This document shows positions 25,784 to 33,558 of a stretch of DNA of 64,000 nt, one piece after another. Made by a program: the position numbers and the translations under genes. Under the pieces are notes generated by a model, which did not search any database, was not told the DNA's origin, and saw nothing but the letters and a program-made list of their open reading frames with translations. How positions within the stretch are numbered: position 1 is the first letter of the stretch; each line of letters opens with the position of its first letter. Origin of the DNA: Lachnospira pectinoschiza (GTDB lineage Bacteria; Bacillota; Clostridia; Lachnospirales; Lachnospiraceae); NCBI RefSeq assembly GCF_900103815.1, contig NZ_FNHZ01000008.1, forward strand, positions 34,531-98,530, read 5' to 3'.

Positions 25784-26389
25784 ATGGATAAATTATCAGC
25801 AATGACTGATGAAGATTTAGTAAGAGATTATAAGGAAAATGAAAATCAAGCCGCAGCTAATCTCCTATACGAAAGGTATAAGGATACGGTTAAGTATAAG
25901 GCAAAAACTATGTTTATTGCTGGCGGCGATAAAGAAGATTTAATTCAAGAAGGTATGATAGGTCTTTTTAATGCTGTAAGAGATTATGATGTGGAAAGAA
26001 GCGTGAAATTTACTACCTTTGCTAACATTTGCATTGAACGCCAAATCCAAAACGCAATCAAGGCCTCTAATAGACAAAAGAATCTCCCCCTTAATGGCTA
26101 TATTAGCCTAGACCAGCCTCTTGGTCAGGGAGATGATGAGGAGTTGACTATTGGAGATAATCTAGCAGCTGATGATTTTTATAATCCAGAATATGCTTAT
26201 CTTAGCAAGGAGGAGATTTCTACAATTAATGCCGATGCTAAGACTAAATTAAGCACTTTTGAAAGAGAAGTTTTTGCTCTAAGTAAGAAGGGACAAAACT
26301 ATCAGCAGATAGCTAAAGCTCTTAAAAAGACGCCGAAATCCATAGATAATGCACTAACAAGAATAAAGAAAAAATTATCTGCAAAATAG
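25784..26389 (+). CDS. sigH: RNA polymerase sigma factor SigH (early sporulation/transition state)
   Basis: 201 residues. Sigma-70 region 2 with DLIQEGMIGLFNAVRDYD and KFTTFANICIERQIQNAI; region 4 with LSTFEREVFALSKKGQNYQQIAKAL and a KKTPKSIDNALTRIKKKL recognition helix. Position at the end of the cysS-mrnC-rlmB cluster matches Bacillus sigH. The yacP gene usually found between rlmB and sigH is absent. ATG at 25784 is chosen over GTG at 25778 because AGAGGG ends at 25778. Presence does not prove sporulation; many non-sporulating relatives keep it. Confidence 0.9.
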   Translation: MDKLSAMTDEDLVRDYKENENQAAANLLYERYKDTVKYKAKTMFIAGGDKEDLIQEGMIGLFNAVRDYDVERSVKFTTFANICIERQIQNAIKASNRQKNLPLNGYISLDQPLGQGDDEELTIGDNLAADDFYNPEYAYLSKEEISTINADAKTKLSTFEREVFALSKKGQNYQQIAKALKKTPKSIDNALTRIKKKLSAK

Positions 26390-26400
26390 TATAAATTAAG

Positions 26401-26430
26401 TTGATAAAATAACTTAATTTATGCTATAAT
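26401..26430 (+). promoter_or_regulatory. tRNA-Thr promoter
   Basis: TTGATA (26401-26406), 18-base spacer, consensus TATAAT (26425-26430), 11 bases before the tRNA. Confidence 0.75.
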
Positions 26431-26441
26431 TTAGCAGATTT

Positions 26442-26513
26442 GCTATTGTAGCTCAGTGGTAGAGCACTTCATTGGTAATGAAGAGGTCGGGGGTTCAATT
26501 CCCCTCAATAGCT
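26442..26513 (+). tRNA. tRNA-Thr (GGT)
   Basis: 72-nt cloverleaf. Perfect acceptor stem GCTATTG/CAATAGC, anticodon loop TTGGTAA with anticodon GGT, T-arm GGGGTTCAATTCCCC, discriminator T. CCA not encoded. A T-run follows at once and probably ends transcription with the next hairpin. Confidence 0.95.
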
Positions 26514-26516
26514 TTT

Positions 26517-26646
26517 TTTAGCTCAGTCGGAGTACAAGCTCCGACTGAGCTAAACGCTCCGCGAGGATGCGCACGGATTCGGACAGAAATTTGTCTGCTT
26601 AAGCAGACACGAATCCGGCGCACAAGACTCGCGAGCGAGTCTTGAC
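26517..26646. repeat. Three-hairpin element, copy 1 (upstream of purA)
   Basis: Hairpin 1: TTTAGCTCAGTCGGAG with its complement (26517-26554). Hairpin 2: GGATTCG..CGAATCC with nested GTCTGC/GCAGAC (26575-26616). Hairpin 3: CAAGACTCGC with GCGAGTCTTG (26622-26645). The second copy at 28273-28400 is nearly identical. Its first bases match a tRNA D-arm (TAGCTCAGTCGG). Confidence 0.9.
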
Positions 26647-26771
26647 TACTCAGATTTTCTAAGTTAAAGATATAAAACAATCCTAACAATTTCGTCTAAT
26701 TTCTTGCATATTCCATTTTGTTTTGTTATGATAAACCGGTGTGGCAAATGTTTATTTTTATTGGCATTTGC

Positions 26772-26826
26772 TAATCTAGATGATGGCTTGTCTAGATTCA
26801 CAATCTAGATAGTGGCTTTTCTAGAT
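26772..26826. repeat. Two tandem TCTAGA hairpins before purA
   Basis: AATCTAGATGATGGCTTGTC.. and AATCTAGATAGTGGCTTTTC.. repeat at a 30-base spacing, each closing on TCTAGA. No T-run. They lie 50 bases before the purA ribosome binding site and may affect its mRNA leader. Nothing else recognised between 26647 and 26873. Confidence 0.5.
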
Positions 26827-26873
26827 AAAAACATATAATTTTATACCCGTAAAACGGGACGGAGGAAGTAACT

Positions 26874-28172
26874 ATGGTAAAGGCTATTGTTGGTGCTAAC
26901 TGGGGCGACGAAGGTAAGGGTAAGATTACTGATATGCTCGCCGAGGAATCAGATATTATTGTAAGATTCCAGGGAGGAAGTAATGCAGGACACACAATCA
27001 TTAATGATTATGGTAAATTTGCACTTCATTTACTCCCATCTGGTGTATTTTATAATCACACTACAAGCATTATAGGTAATGGAGTAGCTCTAAATATTCC
27101 TTATTTAATTAACGAATTAAAGAGCTTAACAGACAGAAATGTTCCAATGCCTAAGATTTTGGTGTCAGATAGAGCACAGATTATGATGCCTTATCATGTA
27201 GATTTTGATACATACGAGGAAGCAAGACTTGCAGGTAAGTCTTTTGGCTCTACTAAGTCAGGTATTGCTCCATTCTATTCAGATAAGTACGCTAAGATTG
27301 GTTTCCAGGTTAGCGAATTATTCGGAGATGAGAAAGCACTTAAGGATAAGATTAGTAACGTTTGTACATTAAAGAATGTTATGCTAGAACATCTCTATCA
27401 CGCTCCACTTCTTAAGGAAGAGGACATCTTTAATACTCTCATGGAATATAAAGAAATGATTGCACCTTATGTTTGCGATACTTCAGCATACCTTCATAAG
27501 GCAATTAAGGAAGGTAAGAAGATTTTACTTGAAGGTCAGTTAGGTTCACTTAAGGATCCAGATCACGGTATCTATCCTATGGTAACATCTAGCTCAACTC
27601 TTGCTGCTTACGGTGCAATTGGTGCAGGTATTCCAGCAGCTGAAATTAAGGATGTTGTTACAGTAGTTAAGGCATACTCATCATCAGTTGGTGCAGGTGC
27701 ATTTGTTTCAGAAATCTTTGGCGACGAAGCTCAGGAATTAAGAGTTCGTGGCGGTGACGGTGGCGAATTTGGTGCTACAACAGGTCGTCCAAGAAGAATG
27801 GGTTGGTTTGATGCAGTAGCAACACGTTACGGTGTTAGAATGCAGGGTACAACAGAAGTTGCCCTTACAGTAATTGACGTACTTGGATACCTCGATGAAA
27901 TTCCTATGTGTGTAGGTTATGAAATCGATGGTAAGGTAACTAAGGACTTCCCTACAACATCTGAGCTTGAGAAGGCTAAGCCAGTATTAAAGAAGTTCCC
28001 AGGTTGGAAGTGCGAAATCAGAGGAATCAAGAATTACGAAGACCTTCCAAAGGAATGCCGCGATTATATCGAAGCAATCGAGGAAGAAATCGAAGCTCCT
28101 ATTACAATGGTTTCTAATGGTCCAGGAAGACATGAAATCATCCACAGAGTTTCAAACTACAAGAAGAACTAG
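26874..28172 (+). CDS. purA: Adenylosuccinate synthetase
   Basis: 432 residues. GTP-dependent synthesis of adenylosuccinate from IMP and Asp. N-terminal signature IVGANWGDEGKGKITDML; GSNAGHTI at about 39-46; SKSGIAPFYSDK-type loop; the GTP-binding end RVSNYKKN region. GGAGGAAG lies before the ATG. It stands alone between two copies of a three-hairpin repeat, away from purCFB. Confidence 0.97.
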   Translation: MVKAIVGANWGDEGKGKITDMLAEESDIIVRFQGGSNAGHTIINDYGKFALHLLPSGVFYNHTTSIIGNGVALNIPYLINELKSLTDRNVPMPKILVSDRAQIMMPYHVDFDTYEEARLAGKSFGSTKSGIAPFYSDKYAKIGFQVSELFGDEKALKDKISNVCTLKNVMLEHLYHAPLLKEEDIFNTLMEYKEMIAPYVCDTSAYLHKAIKEGKKILLEGQLGSLKDPDHGIYPMVTSSSTLAAYGAIGAGIPAAEIKDVVTVVKAYSSSVGAGAFVSEIFGDEAQELRVRGGDGGEFGATTGRPRRMGWFDAVATRYGVRMQGTTEVALTVIDVLGYLDEIPMCVGYEIDGKVTKDFPTTSELEKAKPVLKKFPGWKCEIRGIKNYEDLPKECRDYIEAIEEEIEAPITMVSNGPGRHEIIHRVSNYKKN

Positions 28173-28272
28173 TTTCTAAAAGAAACTAATCATAGAATTT
28201 ATAAGTGTTCTCAAAGCCCTAGAAAGCACTGATAGCAAGACTTTTAGCTATCAGTTAGCCTTTTAGGGCTTC

Positions 28273-28400
28273 TTTAGCTCAGTCGGAGTACAAGCTCCGA
28301 CTGAGTTAAATGCTCCGCGAGGATGCGCACGGATTCGGACAGGAATTTGTCTGCAGTAGCAGACCCGAATCCGGCGCTAGACTTACGAGCGAGTCTTGAC
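28273..28400. repeat. Three-hairpin element, copy 2 (downstream of purA)
   Basis: 128 bp, direct orientation relative to 26517-26646, with few differences. Differences in hairpin 2 loops leave the stems intact. Together the copies bracket purA as 1.75-kb spaced direct repeats. Another hairpin (28215-28270, CTAGAAAGC...GCTATCAG and CCCTAG.. / ..TTAGGG) precedes it. Confidence 0.9.
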
Positions 28401-28479
28401 AAATATAAACAACTAGCTTGTTTTAGATAATAATGATATAATCAGCATAGTAATAAGTATTACTAGATAGGAGGGTATT

Positions 28480-29127
28480 ATGGATTTTGAAAAGTATTTT
28501 GATCATACTAATTTAAAGCCAGATGCCACACCAGAAGATATTGAAAAATTGTGTGAGGAAGCCAAGAAATATGACTTTGCATCGGTTTGCGTTAACTCAG
28601 CGTACACTAAATTAGTAGCGAAGCAATTAAAGGACACAGCTGTTAAGACTTGCGTGGTTGTAGGATTTCCACTAGGAGCTATGGATACGCAAACAAAAGC
28701 CTTTGAGGCAAAGAAGGCTATTGAAGATGGCGCAGAAGAAATCGATATGGTAATTCAAATCGGCGCCCTTAAAGCTAAAGCATATGATATTGTGCTTGAG
28801 GATATTAAGGCTGTAAGAGAGGCGACAAAGGGACATGTTTTAAAGGTAATTATTGAAACTTGCCTATTAACTGATGAGGAAAAGAAAAAGGCTTGCGAGC
28901 TTTCTATGGAAGCTGGAGCTGATTACGTTAAGACCTCAACTGGATTTTCAACAGGAGGCGCAACTCTAAGAGATGTGGCTCTTATGAAGGAAGTTGTAGG
29001 TGAGGAAGGCCTTGTTAAGGCTTCAGGTGGAATAAGAGATTATAACACTGCAATTGCCATGATTGAGGCAGGTGCTGATAGAATTGGCACAAGTAATGCC
29101 GTAAAGATTATGGAGTCTAGAAGCTAA
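28480..29127 (+). CDS. deoC: Deoxyribose-phosphate aldolase
   Basis: 215 residues. TIM-barrel class I aldolase: [10 protein letters not shown] at the N-terminus, the acidic [10 protein letters not shown] strand, KVIIETCLL with the auxiliary Lys and [14 protein letters not shown] with the Schiff-base Lys. It splits deoxyribose-5-phosphate into acetaldehyde and glyceraldehyde-3-phosphate in nucleoside salvage. GGAGGG lies before the ATG. No other deo gene is next to it. Confidence 0.96.
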   Translation: MDFEKYFDHTNLKPDATPEDIEKLCEEAKKYDFASVCVNSAYTKLVAKQLKDTAVKTCVVVGFPLGAMDTQTKAFEAKKAIEDGAEEIDMVIQIGALKAKAYDIVLEDIKAVREATKGHVLKVIIETCLLTDEEKKKACELSMEAGADYVKTSTGFSTGGATLRDVALMKEVVGEEGLVKASGGIRDYNTAIAMIEAGADRIGTSNAVKIMESRS

Positions 29128-29201
29128 TTAAGAGCTTGGATAAAAGACTTAATAAAAGGCTAGATGATAAGTAGACAAAACTTGATAACACAGAAATTTA
29201 T

Positions 29202-29240
29202 AAAGCGCAGACCATAATTGGCCTGCGCTTTTCTTGTTTT
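29202..29240. terminator. Terminator between converging deoC and small acidic gene
   Basis: AAAGCGCAG (29202-29210) pairs with CTGCGCTTT (29223-29231) and is followed by TTCTTGTTTT; it can serve both genes. Confidence 0.8.
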
Positions 29241-29260
29241 TAAACAATTCTTATCTTTAA

Positions 29261-29485
29261 TTATTCTGATAATCTTTGGATTAATTCCCAAATAAGTTCA
29301 GCAGAGTTAAAATTTTCAGGAACGATGTCATTAGCTGTGATGTTGATGTCATAGGCATCATTAAGCTCCTGAGCAAGGCTCTCAAGGTCATCATTTAATA
29401 AAATTTCGTCGTCTACTAAAGCTTCATAAGTTTCAAAATCAATTTCTGAATTGTACTCTGATAAAATGTCCATTAACTGATCCAT
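29261..29485 (-). CDS. Small acidic protein resembling acyl carrier protein
   Basis: 74 residues, strongly acidic and helical. The pattern DDEILLNDDLESLAQELNDAYD followed by INITANDI and a last helix matches the ACP fold order, but the phosphopantetheine site DSL reads DDL or ESL, so the attachment serine may be missing. GAGGG lies 8 bases before the ATG on the minus strand. The gene is isolated. It could be an ACP-like protein without a prosthetic group or an unrelated helical bundle. Confidence 0.6.
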   Translation of the reverse strand: MDQLMDILSEYNSEIDFETYEALVDDEILLNDDLESLAQELNDAYDINITANDIVPENFNSAELIWELIQRLSE

Positions 29486-29851
29486 ACACGAACCCTCATT
29501 TCTTACTAAATTTCGAGTAAAATCTTATATAAAATAAGATAACACCTAGAAGTGATGAGGCATTTCTCAATCACTTGCTATGATAAAATACTATAAGGCA
29601 TGGGCGTAGTCAAGGATTTTTACTATAATATACCTATAAAATAAGTTATCTAGAAATAGCTTGATTACTGGCTTTAGAGATATATTTTCAAAAATAATCA
29701 TAGCACTATTCTCACACCTTATCTCCCCTAGTTAATATTAAATTGTACCGGCTTTATTAAGATTATAATATAATCTTTTTATTGCCTATGCAATAGTATT
29801 TTGTGTATACTTGAGTAAATAAAATTTTAAGAAGGATAGGAAGTTAGAAAG
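29486..29851. other. 366-base AT-rich divergent spacer
   Basis: No gene or RNA recognised. A partial hairpin (AGTGATGAGG..TCTCAATCACT, 29552-29576) is present, and both flanking genes need promoters here. Confidence 0.4.
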
Positions 29852-30085
29852 ATGAAGAAATTAAAGAGAATCGCAGCCTTAACAGTAGTAGTTTTATGGG
29901 GAATTTTACTCCTTACAACTCTTGTGGTGGCTTTTATTGATAGCGAGGTTACTAACACATTATTTAGAGGTTTAATCTATACAGATATAGTTTTACCAGT
30001 AGTTGCTTATGCCATGTTATTGGTTTATAAGTTTCTTCACGGCAAGGGAACTAGTGAAGAAGTATCATCTAAAGAAAATAAATAG
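29852..30085 (+). CDS. Small two-helix membrane protein
   Basis: 77 residues. Two hydrophobic helices (about 8-27 and 43-61) joined by a short loop IDSEVTNTLFRGL, with a polar C-terminal tail. AAGGATAGG lies before the ATG. No family recognised. Confidence 0.65.
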   Translation: MKKLKRIAALTVVVLWGILLLTTLVVAFIDSEVTNTLFRGLIYTDIVLPVVAYAMLLVYKFLHGKGTSEEVSSKENK

Positions 30086-30094
30086 TACTTTTGA

Positions 30095-30122
30095 TAGACA
30101 TTTTTACAAGTTGTGATATAAT
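30095..30122 (+). promoter_or_regulatory. Candidate promoter for FliD-like gene
   Basis: TAGACA (30095-30100), 16-base spacer, TATAAT (30117-30122). Confidence 0.5.
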
Positions 30123-30174
30123 GGTATTAGAAACAATAGGTCAATGGGCTTCTTAATAACAAGGAGGTGTTAAG

Positions 30175-30915
30175 ATGTCGAGCATAAATTCTAATATTAC
30201 TAGCTTGTTTTCAAGCTTACAGTCAAGTTCGTCGGGCATTTATAGTCTAGATCTTAATCAGCTTAGTTCTATAAAGTCAGGTAGTTACAAGAAGTTGCTT
30301 GATAACTATTACTCTCAGGATGAGGAAGAAGATACAACTACAACTAGTTCAAGCACTAATTCCACAATTAATTCATCTGCCGAGAAGAATACTGAAACAA
30401 CAATTAAGAGTGCTTCAGCAGCGGTTATTAAGGATGTAAAGACTTTAACAAGTTCAAGCCTTTGGGAAAAGAAGACGACTACAGACTCAGAAGGTAATGA
30501 AACAACAGATTATGACAGAGATGCAATTTATAAGGCAGTATCTAGCTTTGTAAAGGATTACAACGATTTAGTAGATTCTGCAGCAGATTCTAATATTACA
30601 TCAACTCTTAGATCTGCTAATTTTATGGTTAAATCCACTAATATAAATTCAGGTATATTATCTTCAGTGGGAATAACAGTTAATAGTGATAATAGTTTAA
30701 GTCTTGATAAAGATACACTTGATAAGGCTGATGTATCCACATTAAAGTCGATTTTTGCACAGGATGCATCAATTGCTAATCAGATTAGTGCAAGCGCTTC
30801 GACCATGAATAGCAATGCAACAAGTGCACTTGCTAAGCTTGCAGCAACAGGTAGTTATGATTCAGATGGCGGTTACACCTATGTAACAGGTTCTAATTAT
30901 AACTCTATAATTTAG
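30175..30915 (+). CDS. Short FliD-like (flagellar cap) protein
   Basis: 246 residues rich in Ser, Thr, Asn and Asp. Residues 1-45 and 150-246 resemble the ends of FliD or flagellin-type proteins: coiled ends, the segment VGITVNSDNSLSLDKDTLDKAD seen in FliD C-terminal domains (about 166-187), and a final heptad-like helix ANQISASASTMNSNATSALAKL. A low-complexity Ser/Thr linker lies at 50-75. FliD itself is usually over 450 residues, so this is a minimal form or a surface protein using the same module. No flagellar genes are nearby. Strong AAGGAGGTG ribosome binding site. Confidence 0.6.
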   Translation: MSSINSNITSLFSSLQSSSSGIYSLDLNQLSSIKSGSYKKLLDNYYSQDEEEDTTTTSSSTNSTINSSAEKNTETTIKSASAAVIKDVKTLTSSSLWEKKTTTDSEGNETTDYDRDAIYKAVSSFVKDYNDLVDSAADSNITSTLRSANFMVKSTNINSGILSSVGITVNSDNSLSLDKDTLDKADVSTLKSIFAQDASIANQISASASTMNSNATSALAKLAATGSYDSDGGYTYVTGSNYNSII

Positions 30916-30946
30916 AACATTTTCCTAATAATAAGGGGAATTATGA

Positions 30947-31024
30947 CAAGCGAGTATTTAAGGGGCTTTTGAAAATGCAGAATCCACGGGCATTTACAGA
31001 GCCTCTTTTTAAATGCTTGCTTTT
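30947..31024. terminator. Long imperfect palindrome/terminator after FliD-like gene
   Basis: CAAGCGAGTATTTAAGGGGC (30947-30966) pairs imperfectly with the segment ending ATGCTTGCTTTT at 31024; AGGGGCT/AGCCTCT is the inner arm. Confidence 0.6.
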
Positions 31025-31044
31025 AAATTATTCTATGTTATAAT
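31017..31044 (+). promoter_or_regulatory. Candidate promoter for SEC-C gene
   Basis: TTGCTT (31017-31022), 16-base spacer, TATAAT (31039-31044). Confidence 0.55.
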
Positions 31045-31133
31045 TCCATAGTAATACTTTTTAGTGTAGTTTGGAGTCGTGTCTTTATATACACTAAATA
31101 ATAGGAATAAATAATAAGGAAGAGGTATTAAAC

Positions 31134-31637
31134 ATGGCACTTTTAGAAACATGGAGAAATCTTGCGTACAATACAGAAGCAGATCCTAAGGCTGCTGAGA
31201 ATTTCTGGAATGCTTACTTTACAGAAGAGCAGAGAATCTATAAGGAAATTTTAGGAAATCCAGACGAAGTAGTTAAGGGTAGCGTTAAGGACTTAGCTAG
31301 TAAGTTTAACGTAGAAGTTTTACTTATGACAGGTTTCTTAGATGGTATTAACGATAGCTTAGTAACTCCTAATCCAATTGAGACTATGGAAGAGGATACA
31401 GAAGTTTCTCTTGAATATGATAGAGAAAAGCTTTACTACAACATGGTTGGCTGCAAGGCTAATTGGTTATATGAACTTCCTGAATGGGATAACTTACTTT
31501 CAGAAGAAGTAAGAAAGAACCTTTATAAGAAGCAGAAGGCTTCTGGTACTTTCGTTAGAGAAGGTAAGAAGATTGGACGTAATGATCCATGTCCATGCGG
31601 AAGCGGTAAGAAGTATAAGCAGTGCTGTGGTCGTTAA
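31134..31637 (+). CDS. SEC-C motif protein
   Basis: 167 residues. A helical N-terminal region of unknown function (1-145) is followed by a C-terminal SEC-C zinc motif [19 protein letters not shown] (about 148-166), as at the SecA C-terminus. Many Clostridia carry such a stand-alone protein. AGGAAGAGG lies before the ATG. The role is not established; the motif binds zinc and may contact ribosomes or SecB-like partners. Confidence 0.85.
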   Translation: MALLETWRNLAYNTEADPKAAENFWNAYFTEEQRIYKEILGNPDEVVKGSVKDLASKFNVEVLLMTGFLDGINDSLVTPNPIETMEEDTEVSLEYDREKLYYNMVGCKANWLYELPEWDNLLSEEVRKNLYKKQKASGTFVREGKKIGRNDPCPCGSGKKYKQCCGR

Positions 31638-31683
31638 TTTTAACGATAGCCTAATTAGAATATAAATTTGTTTACAATGTGTG

Positions 31684-31705
31684 CCCCTTGGTTTTTGCCA
31701 AGGGG
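31684..31705 (+). other. Hairpin in leader of methyltransferase gene
   Basis: CCCCTTGG (31684-31691) pairs with CCAAGGGG (31698-31705), 24 bases before the start codon. No T-run, so it may be an RNA-stabilising or processing hairpin. Confidence 0.5.
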
Positions 31706-31728
31706 TATATAAGTATAAAGGAGTAATA

Positions 31729-32475
31729 ATGAACGCATACACTGCATTTGCCTATGTATATGATGAATACATGGATAACATTCCCTATGATGAATGGGGA
31801 CAATATATGATTGGACTTTTAAAGGAGCTTGGCGTAAAGGCTGGAGACTCAGTAGTTGATTTAGGCTGTGGAACTGGTACTGTTACAAGAATGCTTGAAA
31901 AGGAAGGCTATGACATTGTAGGTATTGATATGTCTGAGGACATGCTTGCTATAGCCGCTGAGAGAATTGAAGAAAGTGGACAAGATATTCTCTATTCTTG
32001 TCAGGATATGCGTGAGTTTGAACTTCCTTTTAAGGTGGACGCATTTACAAGTATTGGTGACTCTATGAATTACATTACAAGTAAGGAAGATTTAGAGTCT
32101 GTTTTTAAGTGCGTGGCAGAGAACATCAATGATGGTGGCGTTTTTGTTTTTGATCTAAAGACAATACATTTCTTTAGAGATATATTAGCTGACAATACTT
32201 ATGCGGAAAATCGTGACGAATCAGCTTTTATATGGGATAATTATTATAACGACGACGATAAGAATAATGAATATGATCTCGCTGTTTTTGTTATGAATGA
32301 AGACGGCAGTTTTAATAGATATGAGGAACAGCATTTTCAGCATGGCTTTGAATTAGAGGAAGTTAAGGAGGCAGCAGCTAATGCGGGTCTTTCTGTGCTT
32401 GCCCTTTATGATGCATTTTCAAAGGATGCACCAAAGCCGGATTCAGAGAGAGTATACTTCGTATTACAGAAGTAA
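31729..32475 (+). CDS. Class I SAM-dependent methyltransferase
   Basis: 248 residues. Rossmann-fold methyltransferase of the YdjH/ubiE-like small-molecule group: motif I VVDLGCGTGTVTRML (about 45-59), VGIDMSEDML, then DMREFELPFKVDAFTSIGDSMNY and a C-terminal DUF-like beta region. ATG at 31729 follows AAAGGAG; the frame extends up to 31681 but passes through a hairpin. hslO follows after 66 bp. Substrate unknown. Confidence 0.88.
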   Translation: MNAYTAFAYVYDEYMDNIPYDEWGQYMIGLLKELGVKAGDSVVDLGCGTGTVTRMLEKEGYDIVGIDMSEDMLAIAAERIEESGQDILYSCQDMREFELPFKVDAFTSIGDSMNYITSKEDLESVFKCVAENINDGGVFVFDLKTIHFFRDILADNTYAENRDESAFIWDNYYNDDDKNNEYDLAVFVMNEDGSFNRYEEQHFQHGFELEEVKEAAANAGLSVLALYDAFSKDAPKPDSERVYFVLQK

Positions 32476-32541
32476 TTAGGAAAATGTTTCTAAGAATAAA
32501 AGTAACAGATTAATTTAACTAAACATAGAAAGGAAACTAAG

Positions 32542-33420
32542 ATGAAAGACTATATAGTAAGAGCAACAGCAGCAGGCGGACAGGTTAGAGCCTTTGCTAT
32601 TACATGTAAGAATACAGTAGAAGAAGCTAGAAGCCGTCACAGCATGAGCCCTATTGGAACTATCGCCCTTGGTAGATTACTTGCAGGTGGCGCAATGATG
32701 GGTACAATGATGAAGAATGACGACGATGTGCTTACAATCCAGATTAAGGGTAATGGACCTATTGGCGCTATGACAGTTACTGCCAACGCTAAGGGCGAAG
32801 TTAAGGGTATGGTTGCAAATCCTGAGGTTATGCTTCCACTAAAGGACGGTAAGATTGATATTGCAGGTGCTGTAGGTATCGGTGTTTTATCAGTAATTAA
32901 GGATATCGGACTTAGAGAACCATATATTGGTGATACAATCCTTATTACAAGTGAAATCGCTGAGGATTTAACATATTATTTTGCAACTTCAGAACAGGTT
33001 CCATCATCAGTAGGTCTTGGCGTACTTATGAATAATGATAATACTGTAAGAGAAGCAGGTGGTTTTATTATTCAGCTTATGCCTAATGCTAGTGAGGAAT
33101 TTATTGATAAGCTTGAAGAAAGAATTAAGAGCGTTAAGTCAATTACTTACATGCTTGAAGAGGGTATGAGCCCAGAACAGATCTTAGAGCACATTTTAGG
33201 AGACATGGATCTTGAAATCCTTGATACTATTGATACTGGCTTTAAGTGTAACTGCTCTAAGGAAAGAGTTTCTAAGGCCGTAATTAGTATCGGTAGAGAA
33301 GAATTATCTAAGATGATTGCTGACAATAAGCCTATCGAGGTTAACTGTCATTTCTGTAATACTCATTACAATTTCACTATTGATGAGTTACAGGATATGT
33401 ATAATAAAGCTACACACTAA
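32542..33420 (+). CDS. hslO: Hsp33 redox-regulated chaperone
   Basis: 292 residues. N-terminal chaperone domain starting DYIVRATAAGGQVRAFAI. C-terminal redox switch with zinc cysteines KCNCS (about 240-244) and NCHFCN (about 271-276), the CxC...CxxC pattern. It becomes an active holdase upon oxidative unfolding. AAGGAAAC lies before the ATG. Confidence 0.96.
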   Translation: MKDYIVRATAAGGQVRAFAITCKNTVEEARSRHSMSPIGTIALGRLLAGGAMMGTMMKNDDDVLTIQIKGNGPIGAMTVTANAKGEVKGMVANPEVMLPLKDGKIDIAGAVGIGVLSVIKDIGLREPYIGDTILITSEIAEDLTYYFATSEQVPSSVGLGVLMNNDNTVREAGGFIIQLMPNASEEFIDKLEERIKSVKSITYMLEEGMSPEQILEHILGDMDLEILDTIDTGFKCNCSKERVSKAVISIGREELSKMIADNKPIEVNCHFCNTHYNFTIDELQDMYNKATH

Positions 33421-33558
33421 TCTAATTTACTAGATTTTAATTAGCTTATAACTTTACGAACTAAGGCTTTTGGAGTACAATAACTTTTGTATTTTGCTAA
33501 AATTCGAATAAAAACGATTATTGCTAATGGCATATTAGAAAACGGAGGAACATTATTT

